Positions 49,687 to 60,000 of a stretch of 60,000 nt of DNA are shown here, piece by piece; within the stretch, counting starts at the first letter, position 1, and each line of letters opens with the position of its first letter. The stretch is from Membranipora membranacea (Eukaryota; Bryozoa; Gymnolaemata; Cheilostomatida; Membraniporidae). The position numbers and the translations under genes were made by a program. Under the pieces are notes generated by a model, which was not told where the DNA came from, did not search any database, and saw only the letters and a program-made list of their open reading frames with translations. The stretch spans positions 20,076,062 through 20,136,061 of the forward strand of contig OU612074.1 in assembly GCA_914767715.1 (NCBI GenBank), in the 5' to 3' direction.

Positions 49687-52600
49687 ATGGCTGGAATGGC
49701 AGATGCTAGAACTGATGAGATAGCCTGTAGCTTCTGTCTAGAGTACGGTCGCTATCTTACTAGACCTCGCTCTCTACCCTGCGGACACTACTACTGTGAG
49801 CCGTGCCTAGAGACAGATTTTATAGCTCAGAAGGTGGTCAGGTGTATCAGGTGTAGGTAAGAAGTCCCACTGAGATGACGGCCAGAAGTAAATTCACTGG
49901 ACATGTTGTTGAACAATTGGCTGCTTCCGGAAATTTTGATAGGCCAGGTTTATCTCCCCACAGACTTCAATAAATAACATGTTTATGCATCAAACTTATG
50001 CAAGTCTACTTGTGAGATAATCAATCCTATTTGGATGGACAAGATGTGGCCTCTGTGACTTTCCTGAGATAGGTACTACGGGAAATCGTCATCACAAGCT
50101 ACCTCATACCTGTCAATATTCCGGCTATTCTTTATGTCAAAGAGCAAATTGGGTGATGCAATATTGAATCTGTAATCAAAGCAAAAGCCAATCTGTTAGA
50201 TGGTCCCACTTTTTGAGGGTTTGGCTAGGCAAGGGGGGGGGTTGCATTCCAACATCAGGTAGGATTGCTTGTGCCTAGAACTGAACCTTCACTTGAAAGA
50301 TCATATACCTATAACCTAACCATTATAACCTCTACTGCCTCACTCGACACTTTATTAAAAGTTACATAATGGTAGCAGATCCAGATTGATTGCTGGTGTG
50401 AGGTTAGGTGCCCTTTGGTCAAACCATGAGCCTACCTTTCTGTCCTTCGACTCAATCTTGTCACGCATAAATCATTGAGTTCTAATTGGGTCTTATCCAG
50501 TTAGCATATATTTCCATATGTTTAATTCTATCCTACAGCACAGTGTATGACATAGATTTGTATTCTCTGCCACATGCTGACACAAGTGAGAGCACAACTC
50601 CAGTATTCTGTGATGCCTGCTCTAAAAAGGGAGAAAGACTCAAAGCTGAAGTGTATTGTGCTGCCTGTACTCAGTGCTTGTGTACTAAACATAAACAGGT
50701 AAAACTCATCTCCATGAAAACTAACAGCTCTTTATACAGCCACTGATTGAATCTTGTGACCAAAATTACAATCTTATCAGTCAATGATTGTCTCATAAAA
50801 TGAACCCATTGGGTGTCTGATATATTCAAGCTTTTAAGTACCAGTGATAAGATTACTGTGCAAACAGTGATAGAGTAAGTCTGAAAGGGTCTGATGGTTA
50901 TTTTCAGTTGACTGTCACGTATCCCTTGATAGCACAAAGTTCAGATGAATTTTGTGGTTTCAATCAAATGGGGGCTGTGGCTGCACAGTTTATGGTATGA
51001 TTGGAATCACAATTCTTGCGGCCATGCAGGACTGAAATTCTAAGATAGGCACTTACGCCCCTACAATGCTTAATAAAGTGGCCTTCAAACATTAAATTGA
51101 ATATTCGATGTCAGAATCCTCTCATTAGGGATATGTTTTTGCTTTTTATAAAAATTTAAATTCCTTGGGGGCTGGGACTTTGACCTTGACCTAGTAGGGA
51201 GAGATAATAGCACCCCAACTTGAGTAATGTTGCGCACTTATAAAGTTTTGCCTCCCCCACTTTTTGTCTAAGCTACGGCCCTGTCATGAGTATGCTCTTG
51301 CACCGTTTATCCAAATCTAGGACCACCTATTAGTTTCAACACAAGAAAGATTCGAGTTCAGACCCCATTTCTCTCTTTCTTATTATTAACATGATGATGG
51401 CTTCAAAACACATTACATGACCTTGTGTAGGAATTTCTCTGTCTCAAATATTTTCAGACTTAGGCTTGATTGATGTGAGTTTTTATTTTCAGTCTCATGA
51501 TGAGTTTTTTGATAACCACAAGAAGATGACAGTGGAGGAGTATCGTAAACAATGTAGAAAGTTTGTAAAGAAAACCTGCACTAAACATCAGGGGCAGAGC
51601 CTCATTACTGGATGTCAGATTTGCTGGGAGGTTTTCTGTGTTGAGTGTATGACAGAGCCAACAGCCTGCAAGGATGGTAAAATCGTTTACAAGCTGTGAT
51701 ACCCCTACATGCAGACTATGAGCTGTCAATATTGTAGTAGTGTAGAAGTCTGTGATATTATTTATGAGGGACCAGTTTGTGGTGAACCAACTAATCGCAG
51801 CCTAAAGTAATTAGATTAAAGCTTGTTACAAGCAGTTTTAGGATCTATGAAGACTGATTATTATCAGATAAACATTAGAACTTTCTCCCCCTAGAGCCAG
51901 TAGAATGGGACAACTTTTTATGCAGGCAAATTGGTCCAATCATGACCTCGGTTCTATGATTTTGATGTCGATGACTAATAACTTAGGCTGGTATTTATCT
52001 CCACTGTCTCCCTGGTCTCAGTAAATTATTATTTAGATTTAAGAAGTTATCTCCTCCACACACACCTCAGTGCTATCCTGTACTTTTAATGATAGCTAAC
52101 TGCAGGTGATGTTTAGTTTAATATTGAAACATGTCGTTATGTTTTGTAGGTTCGGCTCACAGAACTCAGATACTAGAGAAGATAGTAAAGTTTATAGAAA
52201 GTGAGGTAGATATACTGAAGACAGAAGCTTCTAAACTTGATACTAAACTATCAGCTTATAGTAAGAAATGTGCCACAATACTTGAGGAGCAGAAAACAGG
52301 AACAGACAATCTTCTGAAAGTGCTGCATGAAACCCGAGACAAGCAGGTGAGCAAATCTGACAATATACATCACACAAGCCACACCAGTCTTGTTTAACTT
52401 GGTTTAAATGTTGGTTAAAACCACAAGGGTTCATCATCACTCGCCGCATCCCGAGGCATGGGTGGCAAGATAGGTTTGCCTTAGGAGCTAGGAGGCAATG
52501 GCTGCGCCAATTTGCTCTCAGTTTGTAGGTATGTTGGAGCAGCCAACAGGGTCCAACAATCCCCTGTGACTAGTGGACTGCAGTGGAACTCAAACCAACA

Positions 52601-55600
52601 CCCTTCAATACTTGTATGCTAAATACCAGCGCTCTAACCAACTAACCCACCTCCTACTCCTTGTACCGCTGCTAGTGATAAGGTTATTTGGCTTGGTGAA
52701 TAGTAGTAGTTTGTCCAGCAGGTAATAGTTGATAATCAAATCATAAGCTCCTGTTATAGCTGGCAGATATTAGAGCTAAATATGACAAACTGGAGGCAGA
52801 GCTGGTGGAAAAGAGGGAGACAACTCATAGAGAGATTGAGGAATTTATCTCTGACAAATTGGGAGACATGATCTCAGATTTAAGAAGAGAGATCAAACTC
52901 TGTGAGGCCAGACTGAGAGATAATCATCAGGTGACAAAACTATCAACATAAATTGAGATTTTCTTAATCTTTGTGTATGAGAGCAAAGACAACTTTAGAA
53001 TCCCAGGCTTGTCCCAAACTCTCAGGTTACTGATATGATTGTTGTAAAAATATTATGTTTTTCTCCATCATTTGCGATTGGTAAAGGTGTCCAGGGTAAT
53101 GAATCCTACACTCACAACTTTCCTCGCAAAAAATAAATCTATTGAATGTTTTATACTTTCACTGATTCACAACTGATTCTATCTTGTTTGTATGACGTAA
53201 ATTATAAGTTTTTATGGCATTTTTCAGATGTGAGATATAAAGACGCTCAAAATTAGCTCAAATCACTTCTGCAGAAGAAAATTCCAAATCAGAAGATAGA
53301 CAACTTTCTCACAGAAAAGTAGTTTTATTTCAGATCAGTATTTTACTTTGATACTGATTCACTGACAATTCTACACTGTTTCTGATTTTTGTTTCTATAG
53401 GATAGAGTTTTCATTTTTACTGCTTTATTTAGGTGGACGTGGTTGTGAAATATAAAGATGCGCAAAGTCTAATCAAATCACATCTGGAGGAGAAAACTCC
53501 AAGTCTGAAGATAAACAACGTATTAGGACTTGCAAAGACAGGTAAGTATTGATTAATCAACCTTAGGCTGTCAGGTAAAAACTCTGATAATCACAACAAG
53601 TAGAAGCCTTCATAACATATTCTGGAGAAAACTGACATGCTAATTTTTTATCCTTCTAGTCCTTCGAGATATTACTGTGTTGGAACAAACAGCGACTCTG
53701 TAAACATTCAATGAACCTCAGCCACCAGATATTAGCGGGTTAAACCAGAGACATATAAATATTTATCAGTATTTATTTGGTTATGCGTTGAACATATACA
53801 ATTAACCATTACCCATAGACTTAATGATAAACCTAGACAGGACACTATATGGAGCATTAGCATTGAGGCACTGAGGCATTTAATTGTGGGCGACGTGACG
53901 ACATTGGAAGGTGTGGAAGCATTGATGTTATCATTGATTTACTGTCAAAAATCCAGGTTTTTTTGTCGATCACTTGATCAATTTTGATCGGATTTTGAGT
54001 TTGAAAACTACAATAGATTTAGCAGCTTGTCTTGAACAGTTTGATAGAAATTTTAGGCGAACAATTTTTGTTGAAGAAGAAATAGCATCAAGTCGATAAC
54101 AAGACACTGCTCATTTCAAAGCAACTTTCAAACTCAAAATCCGATAAAAATTGATCGAGTTATGAACAATAAACCTGGATTATGGACAGTAAATCAATGA
54201 TTGCAACATCGCTTCTAGACCTTCCAATGTTGTTACTTTGCCTCACAATTAAGTGCGCCACAATTCAGCTGTATATGGTGTCCTCTCTCAGTTTATTATT
54301 AAGCCTATGCCATTTCCTAATTTAATTATGTGAAAGTTATAGGGAGCTATTTCTCCACAAAGCTAGAGAAGACAAGTCTCAAAAAACATAACTTGTATTA
54401 TATATGATCGCCTTTCTGGTTGGTAAGACCAAGATCATTGTACCTTTCAGTTTTAGATACACATAAACCATTGTATAATTATTATCAGACAATTTCCATT
54501 TTACCAAGGATTATTGATACTCTAGTTTTATTTTGACTATGGAACCTCGGATTAAACACACTGAATTTTTTCTTTCCTATTGATAACCATGTTTAACTTA
54601 TATATCTCTGATATATTACAGCCCCTATCAGAGGTATCGAGGTGAAGATAATGACTACTGAGCTGATCTCTCTCACTGAGGATAGAGAACATTCTAAGCT
54701 GACCAATCAAATCCCAGCTGTCCTTGCCCCTCCCACTTCTATAAAATTACTGCAAGAAGTCAGTTTTGACAAAAAGTGCACAACAGTATGTCGATATCAG
54801 AATCAGACTTATGTTGGTCTTGATGGGGGGTCTGTAGTTAAAATAGGCCCCGATTATAAAGTCACACAATTCATTAAACTGAGTAACCATGTGGCAGGAA
54901 TGGCAGTGTGTGGTGATCAGCTGGTCACCACTACTTACGGTAATCCACAAACAGTCAGTATACATGAGTTATCTACTGGTAGATTAGTAACTAGCTGGAC
55001 TCATAGTGATAACCCTACTGGCTGTTGGGCCAGTAACTTAGCTGTAGTAGGTGAGCAGATAATCATATCTTATAGAGGAAATAAGAGGCTGAGTATTTAT
55101 TCTAAAGTCGGTACACTAATCAAACACATCCCCTGTCCTCAAGTTTCACCAGATTGGGTTAGTCTCAGTGCTGCTGACAATGACAGCATCATCTTATCTG
55201 ACTATAAGACATCTAAAGTACACAAGATCAGCATAACTACAGGAGATGTTATCTGGACATCATCTGATGTAACTAAACCACTCGGAGTAACCTGCTATAA
55301 CAATCAGTGTGTGCTGGTGGCCTCTCAAGACTATACAACAGGGATCAGCATTCTGGATATCAGTACAGGTGAACTTACAAAGATTATTGGCATGCCATGT
55401 TCTGCAAAACTATTGGAATAAATAGCGGTTCTCTGACACTGCAATGCTATGTTAAGTAAATTTTTAGAAAGTAAAACCCTGTGAAATTCATCAGCTGATA
55501 TCCTCAAACAGGTTTGATTCTTTAAATTTTAACCCTAAATAAACCCACCGTGCCTAAAAATAGGTCGCTCTTCCTTTATGGTCTGCTGTTCGTAGGTCAC

Positions 55601-55864
55601 AATAAAAATATGATCAAGGCTCAATTATTATGCACATATAATGCGGGAATTAAATCCACTCTGATCAAATTGTTGACATGCAATGGAAGTTGTAGACTAT
55701 ACAAATTATTTTCTGCAAATTTAATTAAAGGTAACATGATCAGGACAATGGAAGACCCCAGAGTTTTGCGTGACAACAGGATATTCAGCCTGTGTGTAGA
55801 AGGTAACACTCTGATTGTACCCAGATATGATGATAAGAAGGTTCTCTACTTTAGACTGGAGTAA
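49687..55864 (+). CDS. TRIM3: paralogous TRIM-propeller gene, 8 coding exons, 623 aa
   Basis: Exons: 49687-49856, 50539-50698, 51493-51676, 52150-52346, 52760-52930, 53433-53541, 54622-55368, 55731-55864 (1872 nt, in frame). Domain order is RING, two B-box-like motifs, coiled coil, propeller, as in TRIM1. All RING zinc ligands are kept. Exon 7 runs open past its inferred CAG/GTGAAC donor to a stop at 55421, so an unspliced isoform lacking the last propeller strand is possible. The spliced form joins to exon 8 in frame and gives the conserved DPRVL...LIVPRY...VLYFRLE end. Lineage-specific propeller residues include DKKC, TYGN, SPDW, DYK, KPL and SQDY where the other copies have different short clusters. 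It is the most downstream member of the array in this window. Confidence 0.92.
52398..52660 (-). mobile_element. tRNA-derived SINE in TRIM3 intron 4
   Basis: Orthologous to the copies in TRIM1 and TRIM2 intron 4, A box GGGTTAGTTGGTTAGAGCGC retained. Confidence 0.75.
53228..53314 (+). pseudogene. Decayed duplicate of exon 6 in TRIM3 intron 5
   Basis: Same relic, with the TAG stop at 53254-53256 shared with TRIM1, so the stop predates the gene duplications. Confidence 0.8.
53814..54309. mobile_element. P-like MITE (496 bp) in TRIM3 intron 6
   Basis: Same element and position as in TRIM1. CCATTACC (53806-53813) and CCATTTCC (54310-54317) flank it. Confidence 0.8.
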
Positions 55865-55904
55865 CTTTCTCTACTGACAGACAGAGATGTACATGATCAT
55901 TCTG

Positions 55905-56726
55905 GTAAGTTATAATTATGAGCTAATATGTGATCACACTTGTATATTGTGTATGAGAGCCGAGTCTGCCAGGTAACTTGTATATTGTGTATGAGAGCCG
56001 GGTCTGCCAGGTAACTTGTTTGTTTGGGTAATAAGAGAGGGGAAGTTGACTGTGTATTTATTATACCCTGTCATCTTATACAGTTACATGTTATACAGAA
56101 TGTGTATGCCTGGGTGTTTATAACAAAGAGATCACTCTCTCTACCCAGATATCCCAAAGACATTAGACATGGGCTGAATTTTTGTTTATTAACATGTTAT
56201 ACACATAAACATGTAAGAATTTGTATGATTAATTATGGTTATGCATGATGGGTATAACATTAATTGTTTATTATGAATTGATATATTGGTTCATCCAGTC
56301 ATTCTTAGGCCTCCCTGGAACTTGATTAGATCCAATTTGCCCAGACGCTCTCTGCTGGTAGAGGGAGTGCAACTCCAAATTGCCCAAAAATTGATCAAAA
56401 CTTGATCAAAGGCTTCACATTGTCTATTTGTAGTGAAGCAACATGATCATCAACTCACTAATCTGTGGTTAGTTAAACTATATGGGGTTTGTGGATACAA
56501 CGGGCAGCAGGTGACCTTCGACCTATTGGCCAAAATGAGCAAGTCATCTGTATCGCTGAGACTAAAAGCAACTACAAAGATGCCTCCAACAGTCTGCTAT
56601 GACTCTAAAACCAGTACAACTTCCCAAATTGATGGGTTGGTCCACTTTAGTATGATAACAAGGTCGTCAACTACATGTAATCGATCTTAGCCAAGCTACT
56701 GACAAACTGAATGTCTACGGAGTACC
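55905..56726. other. TRIM3 3' region: probable 3' UTR intron and non-coding exon
   Basis: Donor GTAAGT at 55905, acceptor ending 56433. Includes a direct repeat of about 50 bp (ACTTGTATATTGTGTATGAG, 55938 and 55977). The 85-codon frame at 56433 is similar to the one after TRIM1 but diverges at its end, which argues against protein constraint. Confidence 0.5.
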
Positions 56727-58446
56727 CATCAATGTCGTAGTATGTTTGGCATGTACAGTAAATTCTATGTTGTGATGCAATCACCATTTACTTGTGGACT
56801 TCAGATGATCAATTGAATTTTGAAATTTATTAGTTTTTATTTTATTATTTCTGTGATATTATAAACATTGAAAATATAACAAATTAATATTGAAACACCG
56901 CAGTTCTTTAGACTTATTTGTCAGCAGAAATTCAAATTGTTATCTAGACAAGTGAATGGATTATATGCTGGGTCGAATGAACCCTATAGGGCCTTATCTG
57001 CCCCTGTAGAGTGCTAAAAAGTTCTTCAGCAGTTGTTGGTCATTAAAACTGTGGATAAGAAAGGAACTGGAAGCATATTCATCAATTCATGATTATCATA
57101 TCACACCAAATCCCACCAGGGAGTTTATATCCCAAACTCCCTGATCACAAAATCTAAGAATGTATGACAAGGAGTTATGTTCTTTTGAGTTATGAGAAGA
57201 CAATTTTGGTTAATGACCGTGGATCATGTTATCAGTAAATAATATTATTATGCGACATGCCAACACCACAGCTGGCCCTAATAAAACGTCCCTAGATTGT
57301 GTTCTGTATGTATCCAGATGAATATGCATACTGCTTCTCCAATTCTTAAGCCAAAAGTTAAATAATTGATTAGGCAGGCTTTTTCGATATTCTTTATTTA
57401 AATTATTGAGTTTATTGAAATCGGTTATATATGAGAATGATCTGTGAGTATATCCGCTCCTTCCTCCATCCAATCATCACAACAAACCAAAGGATTGGTT
57501 CTCTGACCTCCCAACCTCCCTGACAGTCATTTGCCTGCATTCTGAGTTGCTCCACTTTTTGCCTGCATTGTGACCAGTGGAAATCGAGCAACTGGAATGC
57601 AAGCCAACTATACCAAACCTGATCCACTATATCCATAGGTCTTAGGCCTTACGTTAGTATGATATAGTAGTATAAATATGCCTGTCTTTGCATTCAACCA
57701 ATAGAAAAAACCAGAGAATATACGATTTTCTGACATTCAATAAATTTATTTTAGAAATATATAATTAGCTCATTGGAACAATCTTTACATAATAAGTCGC
57801 TGTACAATATTAACATTCCTCCAAGTAATCACATTCACATTGTGAACCGTGAGAAACTTGTATGCACATATTTCTGTGTAATCAGCCATACACTAGCTAT
57901 CAACTCCTTCAAGTATCACCTCTGCAAAATATAAACAAAAAGTTTTGCAATACTGATTAGGATTTTGCAAATTGCAGGAAAATCATTACAGTTCTGTATA
58001 ACTTGATTGATGAGATTGATAGAGACGCTCATCAACACACAGGGGTGGCTTCATGCCGCTGGGGCCGGTCATGAGGAGAGGAGGTTGTACTAAAGAAAGA
58101 TTAGAAACAGCGCTTGACTCATGGTTTCTAGCTGAACATCTGTGTGTTGTGCAGTGGTTCGCGCACCACTGTATGTTGTATCCTCGAGATTTATATAACT
58201 TATTCTCTGGCAGAAGGAGGGTACATCAGGATTCAGTTTATGACCTCATTGGTCTGGTGTGTAATTATTCGAGTTGGAGATTTAACTTGGGATTGCTCAT
58301 ACCTGAGACCTCCTCTCATACCTGGGACCTCTCATAACTTGGACGTCTCATACCTGGGACCTCTCATACCTGGGTCATCTCATACCTGGGGCCTCTCATA
58401 CCTGGGACATCTCATAGATGGGACCTAACATACCTAGGACCTCTCG
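56727..58446. repeat. X module, third copy (downstream of TRIM3), partial
   Basis: Matches the first 1.6 kb of the other X modules, including the block starting CACTAGCTATCAACTCC that is nearly identical in all three, and ends in a minisatellite array. Past 58446 it diverges from the other copies and enters the minus-strand gene. The inserted 383-bp inverted-repeat element is absent here. Confidence 0.75.
58287..58446. repeat. Minisatellite, 16-bp unit, about 10 degenerate copies
   Basis: The same CTCATACCTGGGACCT unit as at 1366-1580, in the third X module. Overlapping + strand open frames at 58053-58428 run into it. Their unique N-terminal part (58053-58290) has degenerate counterparts near 1290-1360 and 7250-7325, so it may be an old coding relic. 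Confidence 0.9.
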
Positions 58447-58574
58447 CATGAAAGAGGGTTTAAACTCAAGCCATCGTGGATACTAAAAATGGTGATATTA
58501 TTCTATAAGTCTTATGTATTCTCATGCTCACTCCTGATATAGTGTCAGAGTACACTGACAGGGCATTCTCTCAC

Positions 58575-58727
58575 CTGTCACACCGTGATGAGATTCACTT
58601 AGACCTAGATCTAGCTGTACTCCCTCAGTGGGTGGGGTCGGTTCACTTGCCTCCTTTTGTATATTACTAGCCTCTGGTTCTGGATGAGTGGGCGGTTCCT
58701 CTGTTGGTTGTGGTTCATCTTCCACTG
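58575..58727 (-). CDS. Exon of an unrecognised minus-strand gene (acidic, Pro/Glu-rich)
   Basis: Acceptor TTACATTTCAG and donor G/GTGAGA on the minus strand bound a 153-nt open exon, phase 1 on both sides. It encodes a low-complexity acidic, proline-rich segment (EDEPQPTEEPPTHPEPEASN, then PTPPTEG and DLGLSESHH). It joins in frame to the exon at 59186-59392. No family recognised; the composition suggests a disordered linker. Decayed copies exist at 7365-7513 and 27280-27428. Confidence 0.6.
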
Positions 58728-59185
58728 CTGAAATGTAAAAAAAAAGTGATTTGATTATGGGATTGGTGATTATCTCAGATATAAAATAATTTGTTGACTG
58801 TAGTCTGATATTTTGAGGTTCACAATTGCATCAAAATTTCCTCGAGTGGTCTTGCAGAAGTTGTACAATATTATACAACTAGGAAGATTGTGGTTCACAT
58901 TTGTTTCCAGAATCTCTAATATTAAATTGAAATCTTAGTCCAATTATAATATGTACTAGACAAAATCTTAACCCAACGGTTCACAACTAATTTTTGTACG
59001 ATATCACATTGCAAATGTCATGCTACAATCTCAGAACTCTGACATCACCGGACTTTTCTGATGAGATTTCAACTTGTTGCAAAACCCTAAATCTTGCAAC
59101 TTTGTTGCAATCAGGCACCAGGCTTGAAGGCATACAACAAAGACAATTTTGATGCAAATTAAGTTGAAAAAAAGGTAGAACTCAC

Positions 59186-59392
59186 CAGTTTTAGTGAGTA
59201 CAGACTGGACTAGGTTTGTGATTTTCTGACTCTCTTGTTGATTCTCTATCTCACTAACAGTAGTAGTAGGGACACAAGGGAAGAGATTAGGGTTACACTT
59301 GACTAGTAACGCAGCAGTCTCTTGTGTTAGAGAGGTAGATATCTGAGTACTACCATCACTCATATGTGTCTCTACCTTAGATATCACATGAC
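59186..59392 (-). CDS. Upstream exon of the same minus-strand gene
   Basis: Acceptor TTGTATTCAG and donor CTG/GTGAGT bound 207 nt, open, phase 1 at both ends and so compatible with 58575-58727. It encodes 69 residues including SLTQETAALLVKCNPN and SEIENQQESQKITNLVQSVL, partly helical and polar. The gene continues beyond the window on the right or in exons I did not identify. Function unknown. Confidence 0.55.
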
Positions 59393-60000
59393 CTGAATAC
59401 AAGAACAGACTTATAAAGACTTGAGGCACACAAACACACGCTGTTCAGATAAAGAAGTTTCAAACATCAACCACATCCTCATCAACGTTACATGGCAAGT
59501 GATGGACCCAATATGAAGCACAAGGGTTTCATTGGAGACAAAGGAAATAATATATAGTCCGACGGCTAGTTACATAACGAAAGAATTCATAGCACTTCTG
59601 GGTAAAAGGTATGTAAAATGTTAGAAATCGCCCCCCCCCCCCTGCTCACATGTGATGTAAACATGTCGAATATACTGTACAAGTCCAATATGCTGCCACT
59701 TTCATATCTATTTGATTACTGAGTTTTCGACAATAATTGAAAAAAAATTGTCTTCATTGTACACTACACATGTCGACGACTTCATTGTTAAAAAATTGAT
59801 CATTTACGGTTCACAGAGAAGAAGTGGCAGTTTTGTAGGATCGTACAGTACATACCCAACTGTGATATTATAGATGAGCAGGGTAATGGGGACAATTTCT
59901 ACACTATACATCATATTTACCTAGATGTCCTGTAATTTTTCTTCAAAATATTGCATTACAACTGCAAAACTAGCTGCCAGACAATGTTGCTTCAGTTTTA
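59393..60000. other. Right flank, nothing recognised
   Basis: A C run at about 59629-59642. No exon or repeat element could be supported. It probably holds an intron or the upstream part of the minus-strand gene. Confidence 0.4.

Noticed and set aside
1-60000. CRISPR arrays, bacterial operons or phage genes
   Set aside because: Spliced animal genes and eukaryotic transposons throughout; no spaced direct-repeat array and no bacterial gene order.

Overview
This is eukaryotic, almost certainly animal (non-vertebrate), nuclear DNA. It is AT-rich, with genes split by canonical GT-AG introns, tRNA-derived SINEs, DNA transposons with long terminal inverted repeats (TIRs) and microsatellites. There is no bacterial-style gene organisation. 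I cannot fix the phylum from the sequence.

The backbone is a tandem array of three complete, intact 8-exon TRIM-type genes on the + strand (ATG at 13273, 32515 and 49687; stops at 19493, 39706 and 55864). I derived the exon structures by hand. In all three the phases close exactly, giving proteins of 624, 623 and 623 residues: RING finger, two B-box-like zinc motifs, coiled coil, then a C-terminal beta-propeller of NHL-like character. A fourth copy survives only as an intact orphan last exon (25126-25259). Position 1 of the window aligns with sequence about 610 bases downstream of the TRIM1 stop, so a further TRIM gene probably ends just before the window. By eye, the RING/B-box/coiled-coil exons differ by about 4 % between copies 1 and 2, while the propeller differs by about 14 %. 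The changes fall in short clusters once per propeller repeat, which resembles diversification of a binding surface.

Between the genes the same modules recur. An X tail module lies at 1-5088, 20105-24759 and 56727-58446. A diverged Y/Z tail module lies at about 6955-8051, 25303-27939 and 39731-41999. A long-TIR P-superfamily-like transposon sits 1.3-1.5 kb upstream of each TRIM start (8060-11767, 27948-31021, 45192-48353), each bounded by 8-bp target duplications related to GCATTTAC. Copy 3 carries a second P-like element (42008-45183, about 780-bp TIRs, encoding a THAP zinc finger) in the same target, so three GCATTTAC copies punctuate two abutting elements. A 0.5-kb relative lies in intron 6 of all three TRIM genes. 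Other insertions are a 708-bp foldback in TRIM2 intron 2, a hAT-like element with an internal tRNA-like segment, a U2-snRNA-like insertion, two SINE families and small hairpin elements.

At the right edge, two phase-compatible exons (58575-58727 and 59186-59392) belong to an unrecognised minus-strand gene. Decayed copies of its 58.6-kb exon sit in the Z modules, so the amplified unit once included part of this neighbour. Runs of 30 and 31 G mark places where paralogous modules lose homology and may be assembly artefacts.
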